From the NCBI GenBank assembly GCA_021157645.1, contig JAGGWC010000168.1, positions 1 through 25,976 on the forward strand: a stretch of DNA of 25,976 bases, in the 5' to 3' direction. Below the pieces are notes generated by a model, which saw only the letters and a program-made list of their open reading frames with translations, had not been told where the DNA came from and made no database searches. Position 1 is the stretch's first letter. Every line of letters begins with the position of its first letter. Shown in pieces: positions 9,631 through 16,404 of the stretch. Position numbers and translations under genes: made by a program. The stretch is from Candidatus Cloacimonadota bacterium (GTDB lineage Bacteria; Cloacimonadota; Cloacimonadia; Cloacimonadales; TCS61).

Positions 9631-9733
9631 TTGTCTTTCTGAGATAATCTTCGAAGAATTTTCTCACGAAGAATCTCATTTTAAATAGAGATCCTTCCAA
9701 CGAACAACGTGAAAAATTCGTCAGGATGACAAA
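9631..9733. repeat. small inverted-repeat element (MITE-like) with ~13-bp ends
   Basis: The spacer after the M3 peptidase gene is bounded by TTTGTCTTTCTGA (9631-9643) and TCAGGATGACAAA (9721-9733), which match as inverted repeats at 11 of 13 positions. Inside are the perfect palindrome TCTTCGAAGA (9649-9658), a direct repeat CGAAGAAT (9653 and 9667), and a hairpin GAAGAATCTC / GAGATCCTTC (9668-9677 with 9688-9697, 9 of 10 paired) around an AT loop. It contains no reading frame. The layout suggests a non-autonomous dispersed element or a REP-like repeat, and its hairpins may also end transcription of the peptidase gene. Only one copy is in this window, so mobility is inferred. Confidence 0.6.
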
Positions 9734-9781
9734 ACATCTTCATTATACTAATTCACATAAAATAAATTTTAAGGAGCTGAT

Positions 9782-11014
9782 ATGGATTCAAAAATTACAC
9801 TAAAATATATAATATTTATCTTACTATTAATCACACTTCCTATCTGCCTTTTTGCAGGTGAACCTTATGTGTTGATGGTTTCGTTTGATGGTTTCAGGTA
9901 TGATTATGATACAAAAACAGAAACACCAAATCTTGATTTTATGAGAGATAACGGTGTAAAGGCAGAATCCATTCAACCCGTTTTTCCATCAAAGACATTC
10001 CCTAATCATTATGCGTTGGCAACAGGAGCCTATGCAGCAACCAACATGATAACTGCAAATACATTTTATGATAAAGAATTTAAGGAAGTTTACAGAATTG
10101 CTGATAAATCTAAAGTTCGAGATGCAAAATGGTATGGAGCAGAGCCAATCTGGGTGACTGCAGAAAGGCAAAATGTTAAGAGTGCTTCTTATTTTTGGGT
10201 TGGATCAGAAGCTCCAATAAAGGGCTATTTACCCTCAATTGTTAAAGCTTACGATCATAATTTTCCCTACTTATCTCGTGTAGATTCTGTAATGACCTGG
10301 CTTCAATTACCTGATGAAAAACGACCGCATCTGGTGATGTTGTATTTTGATGAACCTGATTCTGATGGACATAAATATGGACCCGAGAATCCCGATCTCA
10401 TTCCTACTCTAAAATATATGGATGACATTTTGGGATACATTTTGGAGGGAATTAAAAAACTTGATATTGCCGATGAGATCAATCTGGTTCTGGTCAGTGA
10501 TCATGGGATGACTTCTATAAGTCAGGATAGAATCATCTATTTAGATGATTATGTTCCCGATATGAACGCACTTTTCACCTACGGTGGTGGACCTGTGATG
10601 CAAGTCCATTTAAAAGAAAAGAATAATAGTTTGATCGGCCAAATGGATGTGCAATTAAAGAATGTTGAACATCTTTCAGCATACAAACGTGATGAGGTTC
10701 CCAAGAGATATCATTTTGTTAATAGAAATACAGGTGACTTTGTATTAGTCGCAGATGAAGGCTGGCTGATCTTAACTAAAGATGAAGAGTACAAATCCAA
10801 CGGTACACACGGTTATGACCCAGCAGTGAAAAATATGCACGGGATATTTTATGCAATGGGACCTCAAATAAAATCTAATTATAAAATTGGAACATTTGAG
10901 AATATTCACGTTTATCCATTGATCTGTGAATTGCTGGGAATAAAACCTTATGCAGATGCTCCAGATGCACCGGAAGGTAGATTAGAAGTTCTGGAAGAAA
11001 TACTGGTAAAATGA
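9782..11014 (+). CDS. secreted nucleotide pyrophosphatase/phosphodiesterase (ENPP/NPP family)
   Basis: A 410-residue alkaline-phosphatase-superfamily enzyme with an N-terminal signal peptide (hydrophobic residues 9-23, likely cleavage after LFA). All expected two-metal ligands are visible, compared with Xanthomonas NPP: Asp36 in SFDG, the nucleophile Thr72 in SKTFPNHY, Asp193 and His197 in DEPDSDGH, Asp240-His241 in SDHGM, and His343 in GTHGY. NPP enzymes hydrolyse phosphodiester or pyrophosphate bonds of nucleotides, nucleotide sugars or lysophospholipids. The signal peptide places this one in the periplasm or outside, so scavenging of nucleotide or phosphodiester nutrients is likely. AAGGAG five bases before the ATG supports the start. 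A hairpin follows the stop, so the gene probably stands alone. Confidence 0.92.
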   Translation: MDSKITLKYIIFILLLITLPICLFAGEPYVLMVSFDGFRYDYDTKTETPNLDFMRDNGVKAESIQPVFPSKTFPNHYALATGAYAATNMITANTFYDKEFKEVYRIADKSKVRDAKWYGAEPIWVTAERQNVKSASYFWVGSEAPIKGYLPSIVKAYDHNFPYLSRVDSVMTWLQLPDEKRPHLVMLYFDEPDSDGHKYGPENPDLIPTLKYMDDILGYILEGIKKLDIADEINLVLVSDHGMTSISQDRIIYLDDYVPDMNALFTYGGGPVMQVHLKEKNNSLIGQMDVQLKNVEHLSAYKRDEVPKRYHFVNRNTGDFVLVADEGWLILTKDEEYKSNGTHGYDPAVKNMHGIFYAMGPQIKSNYKIGTFENIHVYPLICELLGIKPYADAPDAPEGRLEVLEEILVK

Positions 11015-11022
11015 TTATTTTA

Positions 11023-11049
11023 AGAAAGTTCCCGATTGGGGAACTTTCT
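11023..11049 (+). terminator. hairpin terminator after the NPP gene
   Basis: AGAAAGTTCCC and GGGAACTTTCT form a perfect 11-bp stem around the 5-base loop GATTG, starting nine bases after the NPP stop codon. No long T tract follows on the plus strand, so termination may be partial. On sequence it is the strongest hairpin in this spacer. Confidence 0.65.
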
Positions 11050-11051
11050 AC

Positions 11052-11079
11052 TTGACCTTAAATCAATTCAAATTAATTT
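11052..11079 (+). promoter_or_regulatory. possible promoter of the HigBA-type locus
   Basis: TTGACC (11052-11057) is one base off the -35 consensus, and TAATTT (11074-11079) lies 16 bases further as a poor -10. It sits between the upstream terminator and the toxin start at 11099. The evidence is weak because the whole spacer is AT-rich. Confidence 0.3.
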
Positions 11080-11098
11080 ATCTCTGTGAGTAAAAAAA

Positions 11099-11392
11099 AT
11101 GCGTATAATTGCCAGAAAGACATTAGTTGAATATGGGAAGAAATATCCCGAAGCTAAAGGTCAACTTGATACTTAGTACATATTTGTGAATAACGTGAAG
11201 TGGAATAAATTTGCTGATGTAACAAAGTTTTCTAATACAGCCGATCTTATTCAAAAACATACTGTGATTTTTAATATTAGAGGCAATCAGTATAGATTGG
11301 AAGTGAAAATATATTTCACAGTGCAAACGATTTATGTAATTTGGTTTGGCACACATAAAGAATATGATGAAAGGAATAAGAGGAGAAAATGA
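11099..11392 (+). pseudogene. higB: HigB-type mRNA-interferase toxin interrupted by one in-frame TAG
   Basis: Reading from ATG 11099 gives MRIIARKTLVEYGKKYPEAK and, in the same frame after one TAG (11174-11176), the rest of a HigB toxin (PF09907-type, RelE superfamily): VKWNKFADV, FNIRGNQYRLEVKI and WFGTHKEYDE. Family members normally have Trp directly before the Tyr at this point (a WY pair), so the simplest history is TGG to TAG. No frameshift is needed, and the full frame would be 97 codons. HigB toxins cleave mRNA on the ribosome and are neutralised by HigA. The N-terminal piece is only 25 residues. A shorter product could start at GTG 11186 but would lack the first conserved strand and helix. 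The stop overlaps the antitoxin start. TAG is used as a normal stop by other genes here, so recoding is unlikely. Inactivation or a sequencing error are the main readings. Confidence 0.85.
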
Positions 11393-12606
11393 TGTTCAAA
11401 TTAATTAAAAGCGAAACGCAATATGAAGAATATCTTAATATTGCAGAATCATTGCTAGATCTAGATCCTGAACCTGGATCTAAAGAAGGTGATGAGATTG
11501 AATTGCTTACTCTTCTTATCGAGAAATATGAAGATGAGCATTATCCAATAGATTTTCCAGATCCAATTGAAGCAATTAAATTTCGAATGGAGCATCAAGG
11601 CATCACTCAAAAAGAATTAGCTTTATACATTGGTAGTCCTAGTAAAGTATCAGAAGTTCTAAATAAAAAAAGACCTTTAACTTTAAAAATGATTCGAGCA
11701 CTAAATACGCATTTAAATATACCTGCTGAAATTCTATTAGGCAAAGAAGGTGAAACAATACCAACTAGTTTTATTGATATTGATTGGAATAAGTTTCCAA
11801 TAATTGAAATGTATAATAAAAATTATTTTCCTGATTTTCGCGATACAAAATACAAAGCAAAAGTTTTAGCAGAAGAAATAATGCGTCCATTACTTGAGTT
11901 TACGAAACCCTATCTTGCAATGACATCTTTAAATAGACAACATATCAGAAGTGGTTCTGAAGCTGATCCGTATGCACTTTTGGCTTGGCACGCAAAAGCA
12001 TTAGTAAAAGCAGTTACAAATCCTTTGGATACAAAATTTAAAACAAACTTAATCAATGAAAAATTTATTAATGATTTATTAAGTTTAAGCAGAGAAGAAA
12101 ATGGTTCTAATCTTGCACAGAATTTTTTAAAAAATTATGGAATTCATTTGATAATTGAACCCAAACTCGCTCATACACATATAGATGGATCTGTCTTTTG
12201 GAATAAATCTGAAAATCCGGTTATAATAATGACTCTACGCCATGATAGACTGGATAATTTTTGGTTTACTTTACTTCATGAAATCGGACATCTACTATTA
12301 CATCTTACTCATAAAGATTATGATAATTTTGTAGATGATCTTCAATACTTTGATAAGTTAGATAATTTGGAACATGAAGCAGATAAATTTGCTACCGAAG
12401 CTTTAATTCCTCCACATTTTTGGAAAAATGATTTATTAACAGATTTTAATACAGAAAAAATTACTTCATTAGCTGAATCCATTGGTGTTCACACGGCAAT
12501 TGTTGCAGGTCGAATTCGGTGGGAGAGGAATGATTATCGAATACTTTCTAGACTAATAGGAAATGGAAAAGTAAAAGTTCAATTTCCTCTTGAATTTCCA
12601 AATTAA
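11392..12606 (+). CDS. higA: HigA-type antitoxin fused to an ImmA/IrrE metallopeptidase domain
   Basis: About 404 residues in two parts. Residues 1-120 match HigA antitoxins: an acidic N-terminal region ending in EDEHYPIDFPDPIEAIKFRM, then an XRE helix-turn-helix with GITQKELALYIGSPSKVSEV and NIPAEILLG. The C-terminal half is an ImmA/IrrE (COG2856) zinc peptidase domain with LLHEIGHLLLH (HEIGH near residue 296) and a second motif EHEADKFATEALIP. HigA binds HigB and represses its own promoter. ImmA/IrrE domains cleave or sense repressor proteins, so the fusion may make antitoxin or repressor turnover inducible; that is inference. ATG codons lie at 11389 and 11392. GGAG at 11382-11385 is better spaced for the second. 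The toxin's TGA overlaps the start, so translation is probably coupled. The gene is intact although the toxin is not. Confidence 0.88.
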   Translation: MFKLIKSETQYEEYLNIAESLLDLDPEPGSKEGDEIELLTLLIEKYEDEHYPIDFPDPIEAIKFRMEHQGITQKELALYIGSPSKVSEVLNKKRPLTLKMIRALNTHLNIPAEILLGKEGETIPTSFIDIDWNKFPIIEMYNKNYFPDFRDTKYKAKVLAEEIMRPLLEFTKPYLAMTSLNRQHIRSGSEADPYALLAWHAKALVKAVTNPLDTKFKTNLINEKFINDLLSLSREENGSNLAQNFLKNYGIHLIIEPKLAHTHIDGSVFWNKSENPVIIMTLRHDRLDNFWFTLLHEIGHLLLHLTHKDYDNFVDDLQYFDKLDNLEHEADKFATEALIPPHFWKNDLLTDFNTEKITSLAESIGVHTAIVAGRIRWERNDYRILSRLIGNGKVKVQFPLEFPN

Positions 12607-12616
12607 AGTATAAGCA

Positions 12617-13633
12617 TTGAATATATTAATAATCCAAGAATTTATAAAGATTTCAAAACATCTACCCATCATTGATGTTCGCACTCCAGCGGAATTTAGT
12701 GATGGACACATTACTGGTGCGATAAATATTCCCATTTTCTCTAGTGAAGAACGTGCTATAGTCGGCACAAAATATAAGCGGGAAAGCCGTGACACAGCTA
12801 TTGCAAAGGCACTGGAATATATTGCAGAAAAGACAGATCATTATCTTGATGAATTACAAAGGTTAGTTCCTTCACAGGAAATTTGCATTTATTGCTGGCG
12901 AGGTGGAATGCGTAGCGAAGGAATGGGACATCTTTTTCAAACTGCAGGGAAAAAAGTATATCGGTTAGTTGGTGGATATAAAGCTTACCGCAATTATGTA
13001 CTTGATTCCTTTAATACAGAATATATGCTCATCGTGATTGGTGGAATGACTGGAAGCGGGAAAACCGAAATTCTGGAAGAAATTGGAAAAACAAACGAAC
13101 AAATGCTGGATTTGGAAGGAATTGCCAACCATAAAGGTTCAGCTTTTGGAGCACTTGGGCAGGCTGACCAACCTACAACACAGCAGTTTGAAAATGATCT
13201 TGCAGCACAATTAAATATATTTGATCCTGAAAGAAATATCTGGTTAGAAGATGAAAGCAGGATGATTGGAAGAGTAAAAATTCCTGATGATCTATTCGTT
13301 CAAATTAGAAATACAACTGTTATCAAAATTGAAGTTTCCAAAGAGAACCGCATTAACCGGCTGATAAAAGATTATGCCAAATTCAACAAAACAGATTTGA
13401 TAAATTCCATTAATAATATTTCCCGAAGATTGGGTGGATTAAACACTAAACTGGCGATTGTAGCAATTGAAGCAGAAGATTATTATAAAGCAACCGATAT
13501 CATTTTAGATTACTACGATAAAGCTTACACATACGGCCTTGAGAAAAGGAAAGATCAAACTATTATTCCAATCAAACTGAAAGAAGATAATCCACAGAAA
13601 ACTGCGAATAAGCTGATTGAATTAATTGAATAA
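12617..13633 (+). CDS. mnmH: tRNA 2-selenouridine synthase (MnmH/SelU)
   Basis: A 338-residue protein with an N-terminal rhodanese domain (IIDVRTPAEF near 18-27, active-site Cys93 in IYCWRGGMRS) and a C-terminal P-loop domain (GGMTGSGKT, residues 142-150). This order is specific to MnmH, which geranylates the 2-thiouridine at the wobble position of tRNAs for Lys, Glu and Gln and then replaces it with selenium from selenophosphate. SelD should therefore be encoded elsewhere, and the organism should use selenium at least in tRNA. The start is TTG: the in-frame codon two upstream is TAA, no ATG precedes the rhodanese domain, and the resulting N-terminus matches the family. No clear Shine-Dalgarno is seen, so expression may be low or coupled to the antitoxin gene that ends 10 bases earlier. 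Confidence 0.93.
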   Translation: MNILIIQEFIKISKHLPIIDVRTPAEFSDGHITGAINIPIFSSEERAIVGTKYKRESRDTAIAKALEYIAEKTDHYLDELQRLVPSQEICIYCWRGGMRSEGMGHLFQTAGKKVYRLVGGYKAYRNYVLDSFNTEYMLIVIGGMTGSGKTEILEEIGKTNEQMLDLEGIANHKGSAFGALGQADQPTTQQFENDLAAQLNIFDPERNIWLEDESRMIGRVKIPDDLFVQIRNTTVIKIEVSKENRINRLIKDYAKFNKTDLINSINNISRRLGGLNTKLAIVAIEAEDYYKATDIILDYYDKAYTYGLEKRKDQTIIPIKLKEDNPQKTANKLIELIE

Positions 13634-13759
13634 ATATTTGCAATTCAGTAGAAAGTTTACTAGAATAAGTACTTTTTTATAATAACAAGTGTTAATCTAA
13701 AAACGATCAAATTTACCATATATTTACAAATTAAGTAAAATTTGTTTCCATAAACTTTT

Positions 13760-13765
13760 TATAAT
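13760..13765 (+). promoter_or_regulatory. possible -10 element for the mmd operon
   Basis: The spacer between mnmH and mmdA (13634-13837) contains a perfect TATAAT, but no good -35 lies 16-18 bases upstream. Just before it is the 7-bp inverted repeat ACAAATT / AATTTGT (13726-13745). A weak hairpin followed by T6 (13653-13678) may end mnmH transcription. The promoter is suggested, not shown. Confidence 0.35.
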
Positions 13766-13837
13766 CTTATTGACGACTACTAAATTAAAAATAAGTAGGT
13801 TATACATTATAAATGTTGAAATTTATTGGAGATAATT

Positions 13838-15388
13838 ATGATACAGGAAAAAATTTCAGAACTCCGGAAAAAAAGAGAAAAGGCAAAACTTGGCGGTGGA
13901 GAAAAACGTATTGAAGTCCAGCATTCAAAAGGCAAACTAACAGCTCGCGAAAGAATTAGAAAATTGGTTGATGAAGATAGTTTTGAAGAATTCGATATGT
14001 TTATTGAACATCATTGCACAGATTTTGAGATGGATAAGAAACCAAAAATCATGGGAGATGGAGTTGTTACTGGTTGCGCAACTATTAATGGCAAGATCAT
14101 ATATGTTTATGCTCAAGATTTTACCGTTACAGGAGGCTCACTTTCTAAAACTCATGCAGAAAAAATTTGTAAGGTCATGGATATGGCAATGAAGGTTGGT
14201 GCACCTGTTATAGGAATGAATGATTCTGGTGGTGCAAGGGTTCAGGAAGGAGTAGATGCCCTGGCAGGATATGCTGAAATATTTCTGCGTAATGTCCGGG
14301 CTTCTGGTGTGATACCGCAAATAACTGCAATTATGGGACCTTGCGCCGGTGGTGCAGTCTATTCTCCCGCTATTACAGATTTCATTTTTATGAATAAACA
14401 AACCAGTTATATGTTTGTTACCGGACCAAAAGTTGTTAAAACGGTTCTTAATGAGGATATAACAACAGAGCAATTGGGCGGAGCGATGATGCATGTTACA
14501 AAGAGTGGCGTTGCCCATTATGTAAGTGATAATGAGGAAGAAACACTTCTTCTTATTCAAAGACTTGTAAGCTATTTACCCTCTAATAATATGGAAACCC
14601 CTCCTTATATTGCACCAAATGATTCTATTGATAGATACTGCGAAGAGCTAAATTCCATTATCCCCGAAAATGCACATAAACCTTACGACATATTAGATGT
14701 GATCAACAGTATTGTAGATAGTGGTGAATTTTTAGAAACTTCTAGGAATTATGCCCAAAATATCGTGGTTGGATTTGCCAGAATGAATGGACATAGCATT
14801 GGTATTATTGCCAACCAACCCAAGGTGCTTGCTGGAGTGCTTGATATAAATGCCTCGGTTAAAGCTGCACGATTTATTCGTTTTTGTGATGCTTTCAATA
14901 TTCCGCTTGTTGTATTGGAAGATGTGCCTGGCTTCCTTCCTGGAAGTAATCAGGAGCAAAATGGAATTATCCGTCATGGGGCAAAAATTCTTTATGCATT
15001 TGCGGAAGCTACCGTTCCTAAAATTACAGTCATTATTCGTAAAGCATACGGTGGAGCTTATTGTGTTATGAACTCAAGCAGTATGGGTGCTGATATTGTT
15101 TATGCATGGCCTACGGCTGAGATCGCAGTTATGGGACCTAAAGGTGCTGTAGAAATCGTATTCCGTAAAGAAGTAAATGATGCAGATGATCCGGCAAAAG
15201 TAGCAAATGAGAAAGAAGAAGAATACCGAAATAAATTTGCAAATCCTTATGTAGCCGCTAAAAAGGGTTATATTGATGACATCATCGAACCAGCTCAAAC
15301 ACGTTTTCGCATAATTCGCTCTCTGGAAATGCTGGCAACAAAGCGGGTTTCCAATCCAGCCAAGAAACACGGAAACATTCCGCTTTAG
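13838..15388 (+). CDS. mmdA: methylmalonyl-CoA decarboxylase alpha subunit (carboxyltransferase)
   Basis: A 516-residue carboxyltransferase of the acetyl/propionyl-CoA carboxylase beta family. Family features are KLTARERI near residue 33, the GGSLSKTHAEKI region, the oxyanion-hole stretches with GGARVQEG and GPCAGGAVYSP, and in the second half EDVPGFLPG and RKAYGGAYCVM. In the Na+ pump it moves the carboxyl group from (S)-methylmalonyl-CoA to biotin on the gamma subunit, releasing propionyl-CoA. The ATG at 13838 is chosen because GGAG (13828-13831) lies six bases upstream; the in-frame TTG at 13826 overlaps this ribosome site. Alone it could be a propionyl-CoA carboxylase subunit, but no biotin carboxylase gene is present, and the linked delta, gamma and beta genes point to the decarboxylase. 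It begins the operon. Confidence 0.93.
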   Translation: MIQEKISELRKKREKAKLGGGEKRIEVQHSKGKLTARERIRKLVDEDSFEEFDMFIEHHCTDFEMDKKPKIMGDGVVTGCATINGKIIYVYAQDFTVTGGSLSKTHAEKICKVMDMAMKVGAPVIGMNDSGGARVQEGVDALAGYAEIFLRNVRASGVIPQITAIMGPCAGGAVYSPAITDFIFMNKQTSYMFVTGPKVVKTVLNEDITTEQLGGAMMHVTKSGVAHYVSDNEEETLLLIQRLVSYLPSNNMETPPYIAPNDSIDRYCEELNSIIPENAHKPYDILDVINSIVDSGEFLETSRNYAQNIVVGFARMNGHSIGIIANQPKVLAGVLDINASVKAARFIRFCDAFNIPLVVLEDVPGFLPGSNQEQNGIIRHGAKILYAFAEATVPKITVIIRKAYGGAYCVMNSSSMGADIVYAWPTAEIAVMGPKGAVEIVFRKEVNDADDPAKVANEKEEEYRNKFANPYVAAKKGYIDDIIEPAQTRFRIIRSLEMLATKRVSNPAKKHGNIPL

Positions 15389-15397
15389 GATAATAAT

Positions 15398-15973
15398 ATG
15401 AAAAAAGTTATATTCCTAATAATTATAGTTTTTGCTGTGTTATCTTTTGCTGAAGAAAAATTTAGTTTTGTTCCCACTATAACCTTACAGCAAATTTCCG
15501 CTCAAACTAATATTCCGGTAAAACAAATTACACAATATCTCAAGCTGAATGATCAAACAGATTTTAATATGACAATTCAAGAACTTGGTATTTCCAATGA
15601 AGATATAAATAATGCTCTTATGGAATATAACGCTAATAAAAATTCATTTTATACTGGGATCATTTTTGTAGGAATGGGAATTGTGTTTGCAAGTCTCTTA
15701 CTGGTTGGATTTATAATTAATTTGTTACAACATATTGGTAATCCCAAAAAAAAGAAAAGCTCTGCAGCACGAACTTCAGTGAACAAAGTTACAATCTCAG
15801 AAGGTCAAATCAACAGTAATGGAATAATTGCAGCTATCACCGCAATGTTTTTACATGACGCTGAAGAGAAAGACAAAATTAATCTAACATGGAAAAGAAA
15901 AACGATAAGTATGTGGCAAGCTGCAGGTATGGTAGAAAATAGAACTTTTGAAGATAGAAGAGGTAATAAATGA
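15398..15973 (+). CDS. mmdD: OadG/MmdD-like delta subunit with extra extracytoplasmic domain
   Basis: A 191-residue membrane anchor of the decarboxylase, identified by position and by the OadG-like helix GIIFVGMGIVFASLLLVGF (about 87-105, within a segment at 85-111). It also has a C-terminal region with IIAAITAMFL and a WQAAGMVENR-like end, as in delta subunits. Unusually, it begins with a cleavable-looking signal peptide (about 1-18, SFA before the site). About 60 hydrophilic residues (24-80) follow, with a helix-turn-helix-like pattern (TLQQISAQTNIPVKQI, then TIQELGIS), predicted outside the cytoplasmic membrane. Classical delta/gamma subunits are about 80-120 residues and start at the membrane helix. 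It should tether the biotin and carboxyltransferase subunits to the beta subunit. The role of the added domain is unknown. The next gene overlaps its stop (ATGA). Confidence 0.8.
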   Translation: MKKVIFLIIIVFAVLSFAEEKFSFVPTITLQQISAQTNIPVKQITQYLKLNDQTDFNMTIQELGISNEDINNALMEYNANKNSFYTGIIFVGMGIVFASLLLVGFIINLLQHIGNPKKKKSSAARTSVNKVTISEGQINSNGIIAAITAMFLHDAEEKDKINLTWKRKTISMWQAAGMVENRTFEDRRGNK

Positions 15974-16404
15974 AAACATATAAAATGATAATAAACGGTG
16001 AAAAATACGATGCAAGGATCAAGAAATATAAAAGTGATCAAGTAATCGTTGAAGTTAATGGAATAGATTATGAAATAGAACTGGAAAGAACAAACCGTAG
16101 GAAAACAGAAATAATCCGCTCACCGAAAATGCAACCAACAATTAATGTTACGAAAACATCTTCAAAACCAATTATTACTTCTGTGGGATCTGTTCTTGCT
16201 CCCATTCCTGGATTGGTTCTTCGTTTACTTGTGAAAGAAGGCGATAAAGTGAATGTCGGTGATACACTACTAATATTAGAAGCCATGAAAATGGAATCTG
16301 AGATTGCTTCAACTGCTACGGGCACAATTAATAAAATCAATGTAAAAGAGGGCGTTTCTGTCCAGGAAGGTGAAGTTTTAATAGAAGTAGGAGCTGAGGG
16401 GTAA
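15970..16404 (+). CDS. mmdC: biotin carboxyl carrier subunit (gamma) of methylmalonyl-CoA decarboxylase
   Basis: A 144-residue biotin carrier. The last ~75 residues form a biotinyl domain with LAPIPGLVLRLLVKEGDKV and the biotin attachment motif EAMKMES, with Lys107 the modified residue. Residues 1-60 form a small beta-rich N-terminal region, and a short linker (TKTSSKP) is less Pro/Ala-rich than in many homologs. Biotin carries the carboxyl group from the alpha to the beta subunit, where decarboxylation drives Na+ export. It needs biotin ligase, encoded elsewhere. The start codon overlaps the mmdD stop in ATGA and the stop overlaps the mmdB ATG in TAATG, so the three genes are tightly coupled. 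Confidence 0.93.
   Translation: MKTYKMIINGEKYDARIKKYKSDQVIVEVNGIDYEIELERTNRRKTEIIRSPKMQPTINVTKTSSKPIITSVGSVLAPIPGLVLRLLVKEGDKVNVGDTLLILEAMKMESEIASTATGTINKINVKEGVSVQEGEVLIEVGAEG

Noticed and set aside
11174..11176. TAG as a recoded sense codon (pyrrolysine or reassigned stop)
   Set aside because: TAG ends mmdA, the S9 peptidase gene and dnaJ in this window as a normal stop, no pyrrolysine machinery is visible, and the expected residue is Trp.
13826..13837. Longer mmdA starting at TTG 13826
   Set aside because: The TTG overlaps the GGAG ribosome site that serves ATG 13838.
14138..14560. 140-codon open frame antisense to mmdA
   Set aside because: It lies wholly within a well-conserved gene and its translation shows no recognisable domain.
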